Source of the DNA: Chalara sp. BL73
Taxonomy: Eukaryota > Ascomycota > Leotiomycetes > Helotiales
Reading direction: 5' to 3'
Assembly (NCBI GenBank): GCA_918026815.1
Contig: CAKJVC010000209.1
Span: 1 to 64,000, forward strand
DNA: 64,000 nucleotides
Numbering within the stretch: the first letter of the stretch is position 1; each line of letters begins with the position of its first letter. The notes below the pieces were generated by a model. That model had not been told where the DNA came from and made no database searches. It saw nothing but the letters and a program-made list of their open reading frames with translations. Positions 32,640 to 43,759 of the stretch are shown piece by piece. Position numbers and translations under genes: made by a program.

Positions 32640-33997
32640 AAGCTTTCTAATCAAAAAAAATTCATAAAGTTTGCACAAACGTTCACAAATATTCATAAAT
32701 AAATCACTTTTGTAAGTACACTTTTTGACTTCGATGTTGTAGTTCACCCTTTAATTAATTAATTAAACTATTTCAAATATAATCATTATAAAATTTAAAC
32801 TTGTATCTATTTTTATGATCCGGCAAATAAATAACAGCTGCGTTGGAAAACTAATAGTAATCAATTGAAAATAGTCAAAATACCTAAAAAACCAATCGTT
32901 CTCACTAAGGCGATCACTATTTGACCTCAGACGCTTCGCAGACGCTCGCGAGCACGTGGGCCGATTAGGCCAATTTGGGTAAGTTTAAGTGGATCGCCTT
33001 GGCACAGCGAAGCGTCTGAGGAACTGAGATAAGAGAAACCTGCTCTTACGCCAGGCACGTGATTATGCCTGAGAATCCTAGCTCTCCAAATTCTAGCGAG
33101 TCCGGGCGTGGTCATAGTAATTATGTTGTGACTCGGCTAATGCACATTACTAAGCACTAAAATATGTTGCCCCTTTCCTCGCACCGGCGAAACTCCCGGA
33201 CTACATTCTTTTCACCTCTGTGTCTTCAAGACTTGTTGTTACATTAAATCGTCATAGGACATTTTCCTAGATGCTCCGAATCTTGAATACACTTTGCTAA
33301 TCGCGATCAAACAGGGGGTAGCAGCCGAAGTAGTGATCGGTGGCGCGAGTGAAACGATCGACAGCGTGATCAACCATAATCTTTTTTTCTTATTGCTTAG
33401 TGGTCTCCTTTAAGGAGAAATGGTTAAAGAAACTGACATATTCGTAACAACTTCGTAGACTTACTAAGCAAAATTTTGTGATTCCAAAACAATATATTTG
33501 TCTCGTGACACTGTGCGTCTCGGGACGCAGGGACAGACGTTATTATTAATTGTTTTGTAATTGATTAGTTTAGTAGATCACATGCGGTTTTGGTTAGGTG
33601 GGGTTTTGAGCAGGGATATCTGCTTATGCAAACCTAACTAGGATGGGGGATGGGGAGGGAAGTTCCCGGAAGAGGCTTTCGCCATGCTAAGGTTAGTTTA
33701 CGGGGCTTCTGCGGTTTTGCTGACATTTTAGTTGCCTTGAAAAAGTTATTAGAGATCAGCCCGGAACTAATATCTCAAGATCAAAATACCGCAATTGCAG
33801 GGATATTCTCTCTGCATTTAGCGAGAAGAAACCCTGTCAATTCCAAGACTTGTGCTACAAATAGCAACCAACCCCTAAACCTTGATTCAGTCAACAACCC
33901 TCAGCCGCACCACGTTGCAACGAAAGAAGGATGGACACCTCCAGGACTCGGTTTTGCTTTAACCATAACCACTATCTCCATCTTACCACATTCAGCA
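32640..33997. other. Region between Helitron and HET gene, with a small inverted repeat
   Basis: AT-rich up to 32.9 kb, then of normal GC. A perfect 15 bp inverted repeat CCTCAGACGCTTCGC / GCGAAGCGTCTGAGG sits at 32925-32939 and 33007-33021; a second pair, AAGGCGATC and GATCGCCTT, lies at 32908 and 32992. A hairpin TGCGTCTCGGGACGCA occurs near 33514. An in-frame open extension upstream of the HET start (from 33650) has no HET-like content and is taken as leader. Confidence 0.5.
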
Positions 33998-36016
33998 ATG
34001 GAGACAGACAACATAAAAGAACTCTATGCCCCGCTAGCTTTGGCTGCAGGTCAATTCCGACTGATCACAGTGTATCCCCGGTTCTCGCCTCCCAAGGACA
34101 CAGCACAGCCGCATAATAAACTTCCTTTGAGATGCGACCTCTACAACGCCTCGCGAGACGGCAGCGACCAATATCAAGCTTTGTCCTACACGTGGGGAGA
34201 TGCCGAAGACACGGTGCCGTTACTCGTAAACGGTATCGAGATTCCCGTAACGAGAAATCTCCGAGTCGCCCTGGACTATATCCGGGATGATTATACGAAT
34301 TCGACGTTCTGGATCGACGCGCTGAGCATCAATCAAACGGATGACGGGGAGAAGACAGAGCAAGTGAAGCATATGAAGGGCATCTACGTCAACGCTTCTT
34401 CGACACGAGCCTGGCTCGGACTTCCAGACAACCACAGCGATGAGGTCATAGCAGAGCTTAATCGTGTCGGGAAGTCCATCGTCAGCACTGGCACCCTCGA
34501 GCTTTTGATTGAACTTGCCTCACTTTCTAGCGAGAATACGGAGCTCTACCAGTCTCTGGAGACAAAGATCAACGACCGCTTGGCGGGCTTCTTCGAGATG
34601 GCACTCCAAGATCTGGCTCGTACCCAGTCTCTCATCACCGCTGTTCAAGCATTCTTTTCTCGAGAGTACTGGAATCGCGTATGGATTCTGCAAGAAATAG
34701 TCGTATCCCCCAATATCCGGATTCAATGTGGGAATTCCAACATTCTCTTCCCCAATTTCTATGCTGGTTTTTTCTACGTTACTATGATGAAAGTCCATGT
34801 CATAGCAAAGCTCTCTCCTCAAGTCACACACTTGGTCGAGTTGCCTCCGCGTGGTGACACCAAAGAACTATTGGTTCATTTCCAGACTATCGCGAAAACA
34901 GGCTTCAGCCCATCTGCGCCAAAGATTTTTGGCATGAGAAGAAGGTATCAACTGCTCTCAGACAACCAGTCAACCCCGGAAACAACAAACACTCTCGCGC
35001 AAATCTTGGCTCGGATTTGTGTAACTGGCGCTCTGAAGGCATCATCCCATGCGACTGATGACAAAGATAAGGTTTTCGCCTTACTTGGGATGGCGAGCGA
35101 TGGCGATAGCCTTAGTATTGTGGCAGATTATTCTATGTCATGCTCTTCTGCCTACATTATGGCTGCTCGCAAGATCATTATGTCGGGCCAGGTAGATTTG
35201 CTCTCGCTCTCACAATTGCGGAGCAGGAGCGCAAATCTACCTTCATGGGTTCCGGATTGGTGTGCAGAGTGGATCTTACGCCCCAGTGGCCAACTTCCAT
35301 GGGACACAGCCTTCGGTGCTTCTGGAGACAGCGCATTACAGGTGCCGGCAGACGTTGGCACCTCTCCTAGCCAACTGACCTTGAATGGCTGCCTCGTCGG
35401 TAGGGTCGAAACTCTTGGAAAAGCATAGGAGCCACATTTGATTGACGGCTGCGTAAAAAATACGCCAGGTGTGGCAGCATATCTGCTTGATGTAGCAAAT
35501 CTATGTGTATTGTCGGACCTGAAATTCATGGACACCAATTTTAGTATCTACACCAATAACGATCACCGTCGACAGGCTCATATTCGCGTCCCGATTGCCG
35601 ACCAAGAAGGATATGGAATGAGCTTTATTCGTCGAGCTACTCAGGAATGTCACCAAGGCTACAAAGAAGTATTGGAAGCGACCAAGAACAGCATAGACTA
35701 CCTTCTGGGTCGTGAAGCAGCCGAGCCAGTGAAAATACCTACCAACTCTAATGCGAAAGTGTCATACTTGAATATGCTGGAATGGCAACGTGATCGGAAG
35801 CCATTCCTTGCGGACAATGGGTATGTGGGACTTGCTCCTAGCCACGTTGAGAAAAATGATGTGATCGTTATCTTTCTCGGCGGGAAGTTTCCTTACGTCC
35901 TTCGGAAAAAACAAAATGGAGCTTTTACGTTTGTTGGTGAAGCGTACGTTCATGGGATCATGTATAGAGAGTTCATGCAAAAAGAAGTGGCAATCAAATC
36001 TTTTACGATAGAGTAG
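33998..36016 (+). pseudogene. HET-domain (heterokaryon incompatibility) gene with one in-frame stop
   Basis: The frame runs 673 codons with a single TAG at codon 477 (35426-35428). The HET domain is complete before it: YQALSYTWGD, then VTRNLRVALDYIR, FWIDALSINQTD, HMKGIYVNASSTRAWLG, and later YWNRVWILQEIVV. Further on come DKVFALLGMA and LPSWVPDW. After the stop the same frame continues through 195 codons typical of HET C-termini, ending in GGKFPYVLRK and GEAYVHGIMYREF. The stop stands where related proteins often carry Trp (LGKA*EPHL), so TGG to TAG is likely. A 30 nt GT...AG excision would remove it in frame but is shorter than usual fungal introns. The start METDNIKELY was chosen over 33650 because the upstream part is unlike the family. 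HET proteins trigger cell death on non-self fusion. Confidence 0.85.
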
Positions 36017-37919
36017 AAAATAGCTGTTTTATAAAGGAGGTGGAATGGAAGTCTAAGTTACATGGCAAGCATAATAGCACCCTACAAGTGACACTTCTCC
36101 TTTTACTCCCAGGAAACGGGCTGCTCCGACGAGACTGGGAAACTCATGCAATCCTGACTCTTTGAGCCTCATCTCCTAACATAACTTAGAGCTTCAAGAG
36201 GAGGTGAAAGTTCGTGACAGAAGCAGTAACGCTGAATGTAGAGTTCGACAATATGAGAGCGAGAGCACGAAAATGGCTCATGTTCCAAACCCGGCATGAA
36301 CCGGTTCACCTCACCAAAGGGCACCTGTAAACGCTCGAAGATATTTCCATGAAGTCCAGCATTTTGCAAGTGCGAATGAACTTCTTTTGCACCGGAAAAG
36401 GGCTGGAAACTTGAGTTGTCTTGTTTATGTCCATATGTAAAACACAATGTACTAGAGCGAGGCCTTAATTTGTAGAGAACGGCAGTTTGACATTTATGCC
36501 TTATGGCCGTAGTGGCATAAATAAGATGGAGACGCGACGGTATCTATCAAAGGGCGCATAAAAGTAGAGGGACTGGAGTTTTGTGGTTTCTCTCCAACAA
36601 AGAGCGGAAGCACATGCGATCGAAGGCCTATCTGCACCGATTAAACAACTCCGCGCTGCCCTAGTACTATTTTCGAAATGCGCCGTGACGGTTTTGCATA
36701 CCGTCAACTCTCGGTTGTACAACAGCTCTAGCCCACGTCTAATCCATTAGCCCACGTCTAATTTATTCGCCATCACGCTCCGCGACGCCCTTATTCTCAA
36801 ATAGTAGATATGTAGGATCTTGGAATAGTCGATTTGGCCGCCCGTTTCGGCGTGGAGCAGCTTGGTTTCGTTTATTCCCTTTCGTTATGTTCCTTTTCTG
36901 CTTCATCTTCCACAGCATCCCATTCTCCATCTCCGTATGTGAGCTCCTATTTCCAGCCACCATGTGCCTAGCGACCTCCTTCATTTCGAACGGGGTGACT
37001 CATCCTGGGCTATTTGGTGGCTGTGACTTCGGGCCAGAGAGTTCGGCAGGTCCGCCAAGCACAAACTCTTTAGGCGGACTTGCAAATCTTGCTTGCGTGA
37101 TTTTATCTCGCTGGAGTTGTTGTAACTTCCGCTTCAGATAACTTGTGCATCTCTCATATGAGAGTGTCTTTTCCACCGATAATCTCTCGCAGTGCGTTTG
37201 CGACGTCGAAGATCGCTCGGTTGGGGAGATGGATTGGTAAGTCGAAGGGTAGTATTCGCCTACTTGGAGAGTTGGGACGTCCGGATTGGAAGGGGATAGG
37301 ATGGATTCGGGTGTGGGGGAGAAAAGGTGGGTTGTGTATTGCCTTAGAGTACTTTCATGGCTGGGAAAGTATCCTTTATTTAAAGTCAGTTATATTATAG
37401 GTGTGGTGCATGTACGGCGATAGCTCAAGGCCAACGGAAACAAGTATGAGCATACCCAGGGATATTCCCTCGCGCAGAAATTGGGATGTGGTGATACTCT
37501 CGCTTGGGAAACTCGATCTTGATCGGTTTGCTCCCCGTCATACCAGGCGTTGCTTGGGAAGCATTGCTTTGAAGAGTGGGGACCAAGCGTTCTACGTGGG
37601 ATCTAGGTAGCTGACATGTCCCTGACTACAAGTCACCCACCTGAAGTCTTCGCGGTTTTGTGATTTTACACCAAAAGTCACGTATTACAGCATTAAAATA
37701 ATTAACGAATTAGCCACAAAATAGTGAAAATTTATATATAAGACTTGTTTATATTTAAGTTAACTAAAAAAATATATTTCTTATTGTGATTTAATCTTTA
37801 TTACTATCGTATTACAAAGCGAAAAAGTTAAAGAGTCGCGAAATTTAGCTAATTCACACCAAAATTCGTGTAAATTTCAACTTTAGTAAATTAAACACTC
37901 TAGAACCTTTTTACAGCAC
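36017..37919. other. Intergenic region with a possible gene remnant on the minus strand
   Basis: There is no complete gene. On the minus strand at about 37330-36763 a stretch with coding-like composition reads LKRKLQQLQRDKITQARFAS, PPKEFVLGGPAELSGPK, one stop, then VTPFEMKEVARHMVAGNRSS; I do not recognise it. From 37660 to 37900 the DNA is AT-rich, with TTTTACACCAAAA and its partial complement near 37855 recalling the ends of the MITE at 12.6-13.4 kb. Confidence 0.35.
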
Positions 37920-38153
37920 TTGAAAATAGCTTTTCCGCATACTGCTTTCGAGCAATTTACCTTTATCTCTGATCGCGAGAAAGGCATGACAAACGCTCTT
38001 GCAGAAGTCTTTCCTAATGCTTATCATCTTCATTGTTGCCAGCACCTTGCTGATAATTTACAGCAAAGATACGGCAATAAAGTGAGGCTTCTATTCTGGA
38101 AGGTTGCTAGAGCGAAATCAGAAGAAAAGCTGAAAGAAGCGCTACGTAGGTAG
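37920..38153 (+). pseudogene. MULE (Mutator-like) transposase fragment
   Basis: A 77-codon fragment reads FEQFTFISDREKGMTNALAE then VFPNAYHLHCCQHLADNLQQ. This matches the MULE transposase core around the second catalytic Asp (SDRxKG) and the following C/H motif. Both ends of the protein are missing: the left edge meets AT-rich DNA and the right edge an LTR fragment at 38178. Confidence 0.8.
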
Positions 38154-38177
38154 ACCTATAAGGCAATCACTATCAGC

Positions 38178-38236
38178 CTATTGTACGCACTCCCATATGC
38201 CTCTATTCTAGCCCGTGATTCTTTGCGTCGTTACAA
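38178..38236 (+). repeat. LTR 3'-end fragment
   Basis: TACGCACTCCCATATGCCTC...GCGTCGTTACA matches the last 60 bp of the solo LTR at 44241-44540. It lies between the MULE and pogo fragments, so a larger insertion was probably lost here. Confidence 0.65.
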
Positions 38237-38239
38237 AGA

Positions 38240-38475
38240 GTTCCGATATAACCAGGTTTGACTGTATGTTATTCCGGAAGCATTCAAACATAAACTCTGT
38301 ACTTTCGTGACTTCCATGCCCGTCAAATATAAGCAAACGAGCGTCTGTAGGACGTGCAGGAGCAGTTTGCGGAATGAACACTTTTTTAAGCCATTCGACA
38401 GCTGTATCGTTCGTAGTCCACCCGTTTTCAGTTGCTGTTGAAAATGAGAAAGGCGATTTTTAAGCGCTCGCTTCC
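38240..38475 (-). pseudogene. Pogo/Fot1-like DDE transposase fragment
   Basis: The minus strand reads FSTATENGWTTNDTAVEWLK, KVFIPQTAPARPTDARLLIF, then DGHGSHESTEFMFEC. The (F/L)DGHGSH motif is the second catalytic Asp region of fungal pogo-type (DDE_1) transposases. Only about 75 codons remain. An autonomous relative of this class could have mobilised the TA-flanked MITE in the NLR gene, but no sequence link is shown. Confidence 0.75.
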
Positions 38476-38669
38476 GTTAAATTGATTGTTTGTGTTCACA
38501 AGCCGAGGCAGCCTAGCACTCGGCAGTTTTCCCCGTTTGCCTTAAATTTAAGGTGCTGGAGATCAGCCGGGTTGATACCCTGACCCACCCCAGCTAGAGC
38601 GAAGAGCTGAATGCCTAGCCGAGCCCGCTAATCAGACAGCTGGATAAGAGTTTCTCTTGATGGTTCTCA

Positions 38670-38900
38670 GTGTCGGATACCTATCAAGTAGCAAAAACGT
38701 AGTAGCTATTGACTACGCTCTTGCTGGTGCGATTATGGTTCCTTTGTTCTTGATTCTAAGCTATGGCCTATTGCCAGGTGATAGATGTTGAAGGCCATAT
38801 GTGTCACGTGAACTGTCACGTGATACATGTACTGAATAGGTTTGGTCTCAGCCTACAATATGTATATATCACTCGTTTTCTCTCATTCTGTAGAAGAATC
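38670..38900 (+). repeat. LTR-like remnant, second copy of the 24.4 kb repeat
   Basis: TGTCGGATACCTATCAAGTAGC begins a stretch that shares about 100 bp (GTAGTAGCTATTGACTACGC...GATTATGGTTCC) with 24380-24490. TCACGTG motifs and a TATA-like GTATATATCA near 38862 suit an LTR promoter. The end of the unit was not found. Confidence 0.5.
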
Positions 38901-39204
38901 AAGCACTTTTCACTTCAATAATAGAAGACCCCACAATTCCAACACTCAGACAGTAATTCAAAATCCATCGTGAAATATTAAGGTTACATAGAGATATCAA
39001 ATGCAAGTAATACACGGTAGGGTCGGCGTCTGATCGTTCCGTCGAGAAATTATCCCGCGAATTACAGTAGGAGTGTGAGATTTCGCAGGGGTCAGTTCCT
39101 ATTAATGAATTTCGTGCGTTAAGGCTGTGCCGCACTTTTTTATTTTTTATACCTTTCTAGCTTTCCAACCTTTTGGCGTGGAGAAGACATATTCCCTTTA
39201 AACT

Positions 39205-40380
39205 ATGGATCACGAAAAGCCGCAAGCTGTGTCGAATTACGTTTTAGAGTATGTCGAGATGAGTCGCTTTACCAACTATTCGGATCTGTAGCATGCTGGG
39301 GCACTCTCAATTATCGAGCTTGACGGGGTTGAGCAAGTTAAGGAGAGAATGGACTGTCGAGGCGAGAATGTGTAGTAAGGACTTAATTGAGCATTAGCAA
39401 TTTAGATCGAACTTTACACTTGTATAGGAGAGTGCTTAATGAAAAGCAAATTAACGTAAGTACTTTGAATTATCATTTTGGGATAGTTAGCTAACGAACG
39501 GAATAGATGATAGCATTTTCCGGGTAGGTTAACTTAAACAACTTAGCTTAAAATACAACTGACAAGATTTTTCCGCATAGAACGATCGGAAATAGTGCGT
39601 TAGTCTACGATTAGTGGAGGAGCTGTAATTTATATTAACTAATTTTTTCAAGTTTTTTTCTCGGCAGTAGTAGAACTTTTTTCCGAGCTAGGCTCGGCGG
39701 CGCAGTTATGTGTTACATACTCGTGGGTATTGCTATATTATCCGTTATGTCCTGCTTTGAAGAGATGACAGTTTTAATGCCGGTGAATGCTCCGGTTATG
39801 GAGTTTCTTCGACGTTTTCTAGATCGCGGCGTGGGTTTTGCGATTAGTTGAGTGTATTGGTAGGCTTTACTAAAAGCTTGTTATCTCAATTTGACTGACA
39901 CAGCAAAAGTTCGCATATGTTATTATTGCTGCCGATGAGTTTGTAGCAGTTTCGCAATCAGTCAGGTTTCGCTATAACGATAGAAAGACGTTTTTGCAAT
40001 GGACGGTTGGGCAGAATGTTGATTCTGCTGTGTGGATCTCACTCTTTCTAGTCTTGGTCATTATTATTAACATGTTTCCAGTAAAGGTATAACGGCAGTC
40101 CAGAGGAAAGCCCCGAGAAGTTGATATGAGTTCAGTATTTTGGAAAGCTCGAGTACATATTTAAGTGCATCAAGTTGACATTTATAGTTATGCTTATTGT
40201 GCTGATGCTAATCCTGGCCATTATGAAGCGTAAGCATATTCAGGGACTTTTGCTATACACCGAAACTAATGATTTGTGGCATACAGCGCGAGCGAATGCA
40301 TATTATGACGTGGCACCTGGAACAAAATGTAAGATGAGCGACCCAAAACAACTCCCAGTCCGTGGTTGCACATGCTGAAG
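39205..40380 (+). pseudogene. Amino-acid permease relic
   Basis: Several frames together resemble a fungal amino-acid/polyamine permease. MDHEKPQAVSNYVLEYVEMS is a possible N-terminus. Around 39640-39890 the text AVMCYILVGIAILSVMSCFEE then MTVLMPVNAPVMEFLRRFLD and RGVGFAIS*VYW matches the 'Y.LVG...GEM....PV.G....R..D...GFA.GW.YW' block of these 12-TM transporters. QNVDSAVWISLFLVLVIIIN and IKLTFIVMLIVLMLILAIM (40010-40225) are further membrane segments. Stops replace Trp codons. Sequence after 40230 no longer fits the family. Confidence 0.6.
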
Positions 40381-40924
40381 AATCTCTGTTCAGATTGGAA
40401 TTAGCTTTATGGCTTCGTCAGAAATGTTTTTCAGGTCAAAAATGAAGATGGTGATGTGCAGCGACTCATTACAGGGGGAGTGGGGACATTTCTTGGGATG
40501 TGGTATGCTCTAAATTGTTATCCTCCCAGCTTAGCAACACGATGTTTATTTACAACAAAATTTCCTTTAGAACCCTATGATGTCAGAAAAAGTGCTTGGA
40601 AATATATAGGTTCACACTATCTCACACACTGCTAACCAAGCAGCACAACCCAGAGAAGTATACTTTTGAAGGTGCATACGCTGGGATGGACTAACGGGAG
40701 TTTTATGAACAGCATCTTGAGTCAGTTGTACTGTACATTATACGTGATAGACGCTATATCTTCTCCGTCGTTATTTCTTCTGCTTTTTGTTGTACGTCCC
40801 AAATTTCAAAGGAGGTTCTCCTCCGTTCACAGATGCTTGCTCCTCCAATCAATATATTCTAATTATTTTTCTGTGCGGATTGTGCCTGAGGCACGAAGAG
40901 CGCATTTTCTAGCTTATACAGTAG

Positions 40925-41103
40925 TGTAGGAAGTAGGGGTTTACGGATCCACATACGACCCACCAGGTCACGTGGTCCACACAGCCCCCATTTTGTAGAA
41001 TCTAGAGTAGACCCTAATAGAACAACAATTATTACCATATCCATCAAGAGCAAGAGCGTGGCCTACAAAGTAGAGCTGCGCCTTTTGCCCCGTGGAAGGT
41101 AAG
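40925..41103 (+). repeat. Dispersed repeat, copy 2
   Basis: Second copy of the TGTAGGAAGTAGGGGTTTAC repeat at 8245-8420, same strand, with small indels. The surrounding 40.4-42.2 kb holds no gene I can support. Confidence 0.6.
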
Positions 41104-42237
41104 CCCGTGATACCAACAAGTAGAACCAATCTCACAATGATGCTGTAAATATTCTCTTCCGGCACCTACAAGTGCAGAAGACTCACCCGTAGAAAGTGTA
41201 TTGGTTAGTTTATCGTGATTCAGCACCGGCTCTGCTGCATCCTGTATAACAGCTTTCTTCCCCCCTCCTGAGTTCGGATGTCCCGATGAGGCTGGCTGCG
41301 ACACTTCCCAGGCGAGAACCCAAGCTATCCTTGTGAACCCTATCTGACAGCGCGATGATGTTTTTGCTGATCTAATCGAACCTTCATTCATCCTTACACC
41401 ACCGTTCAGTCCCACGCTGCCAACAAGCATCCTTTGGCAAATAACAAAATAGCCGCGCTCTTGTAATATCAAAGAACGGGAAGACCAGTGTAGCCAGTAG
41501 TGTGTACGCCGTAATTACTGCAGTAATTTGATGCCTTATTACCACTGCAGTACAGATTTCTCCCACAAATACGCACTGAATAGTACTGCTGTAATATACT
41601 TTCTATCTTATACCCACGGCGTAATACCGCATAATACGGCATAATTAATTACACGTGACCCAATATAAGCCTTTTACTTTTTTTTCTAATTCAAAGGCTT
41701 TTATTTTGTGCCAGGACCTTAAACATATTTAACACTTTAATTACTTTTGTTAAAAGCTTAACACAGCGATTTGCGAATGTGGTGAAGTTGATTTCTTTTT
41801 TATGCCGTTTCATTATGTGATAAGTCATGTGACTAGATGAGTCGGGTTACGGTGTTAGAAAGAGGAGGTATTAGGCAGAGGAATCAATTAGAGGATCTGT
41901 GAAGGTATCACGGCGATTGAATACGGGCTTGCAGGAGCGTTACGGGTGATGATATTATCTACAATTACAACTGTAATTTGTGTGTGCGTGAGGTGCTCTA
42001 GCCTGTTGGGACCACAGGGGTTGTCAGGATTATTTACGCACAGGCCAAAAAACCATAATTTCTGTCACGAAGCCAAATCCTTTGGCCTGGTAAGGCGGCT
42101 AGTAAGGTGGTTCTATTACGAGAATACTAAACTAAGGAGGAAAAGCAATTGTTGTGCGCGACCATGATAGAAATGAGGGGTCGCCAAGCCCATCTAGGTC
42201 ACATGATCCATGATCGTGACAACTTCACACCAAAAAC

Positions 42238-42441
42238 TGTCACGGCCCTGGCCCTAGCTCGCTTAGAGCCTCGCTTAGACTGGCCCCTGGCCAGTCTCCT
42301 GTATATAAAGCGCTGCTCTCCTTTCCTTCTTCTATCCGTAGCTTGTTCTCTTCGTTATAACAATTGATAGTTGTTCACACCTTTGAGTCCTTCTCCCTGA
42401 GATCTATGGATCGAGATCCCTGTTCGACTTGAGTTGTTACA
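42238..42441 (+). repeat. Solo LTR (204 bp) with AAAAC target duplication
   Basis: It starts TGTCACGGCCCTGG, ends GAGTTGTTACA, and is flanked by AAAAC on both sides (42233-42237 and 42442-42446). A TATA box (TGTATATAAAGC) is near 42300. Its sequence differs from the other LTRs here, so it marks another retrotransposon family. Confidence 0.8.
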
Positions 42442-42895
42442 AAAACCACCTACTTTGTACAATTGTAAAATATTGTCAGGCGCCAGGATGTCACGTGCTA
42501 ATGGGCACTGAGGGGGGCTCGGTAAAGGCACTGAGACTTGGCATGTATGGGCACGTAGGGGGTCGACGGGGGTACGGAGGGTATAAGTAGGGGACTCGGG
42601 ACGTAGTAGAGAAGGGTAGAGATTAGCCTTGGTATCAATTGCAGTTGACTTGTGCCACCCTACTCCAGCACCTTACAAACATCAACTATTAAATATTTTC
42701 TTTTGAAAACAATAATATTGCTAAATCAAAGTATTCGCTCAAACTTGCACCTTTTACAATTTAAAATAATAAATCTTTTAAGTTTTTATTTAAAAAGTTT
42801 AATTTTGCACTACAAATTTGTTAGTAAATTTTATATTTCAAAATAATTCTTTTAGGAGTAAATTTAGAATGTATCTTTTCTAATAAATCTATTCT

Positions 42896-43146
42896 TGAAA
42901 TGAAAGAGAATTTAGATATATAATATGATCTGTGTCACAGACTAGGTTCACTCATGAGCTTAGTATGCGTGGGACGCGTGCGCAGAGATATCGTGATGAT
43001 ATTGTTGTCTAGAGAACAGGAGAACTCATGAGGAGATCTTCACTAAAAAATAGGAGGTTCCGCATGCTTGGCAAGCTTGGCAAGCTGAAGGCCTGTGCTT
43101 TTCCGTGACATGAAATGAAAGAGAATTTAGATATATAATATGATCT
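42896..43146. repeat. 178 bp LTR-like insert between perfect 36 bp direct repeats
   Basis: A 36 bp sequence (TGAAATGAAAGAGAATTTAG...) occurs identically at 42896-42931 and 43111-43146. Between them lies a 178 bp unit starting TGTCACAGACTAGG and ending TTTTCCGTGACA, with TG...CA and inverted TGTCAC/GTGACA ends. The flanking duplication is far longer than the 4-5 bp made by retroviral-type integrases. Confidence 0.75.
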
Positions 43147-43759
43147 ACCTTTATAATATAAATTTGTCGAGCTATAAAGCTATGAAAAGGGCTGTTTTTG
43201 GTGTGTTTTCGCTATAATTTGGGGGGTGCGTAAATAATCTTGACAACCCCTGGTGGGACCTTTTTACTGATGACTAAGCTATTACATAAGGTATGACTCA
43301 TGCCTTACGGGTGGGCTATACCACCAATTCTCAACATCTGCAATTATCCCCCAGCTTTTTAAAGTTATAATAGCTTCAAAAGTACTTTTATTTATTTTAT
43401 TCCTTAATTTAACTAACTACGTGTTACGCGCATCGCTAACAAGCTTGTGCCTTAGGGGCCTGAGGCTCGGTAAGCTTGGCTTACACAGAGAACCCCTGGG
43501 GTAGGAATCACGTGATGGATCATGGATCATGCGCTAGGCAATAATCCAACCCACGAAGAATCTATATAAGTAAATAGTTTTTCCCTAAAAATAAAAGCTT
43601 CGTGCTCAACTTAATATAGTATCTTAACACTATACTGTTATCGGGATTTTACTCTTTATATGTGATATACTTACTTCTTTTTAGACTAACAACTATCGAA
43701 CTAAGATCTTTTATTTATATCAGTTGTAAACTAATAGAACCGTAACACTTTAAGCACCT

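Larger units (their letters stand above)
25029..32640 (-). mobile_element. Decayed Helitron-like element (3' end mapped, 5' end uncertain)
   Basis: A minus-strand gene with Rep-like HUH and Pif1-helicase regions defines the class. At its downstream end, reading the minus strand, a perfect hairpin (CGGGTTG-TACA-CAACCCG, 25056-25039) is followed by GGATCC, then CTAG and a T. That is the Helitron 3' signature: a hairpin a few bases before CTRR, insertion between A and T. A second CTAG-T lies 6 bp further out, so the exact end is either 25029 or 25023. The upstream end is placed near 32.6 kb because GGGGGCTAAGCCCCC-type hairpins and the 'TTTCGCTGCGCT' motif that fill 25.08-25.98 kb recur there; it is not precisely defined. 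Confidence 0.6.

Noticed and set aside
33650..33997. In-frame N-terminal extension of the HET gene from ATG at 33650
   Set aside because: No HET-like content; METDNIKELY at 33998 is a better start.
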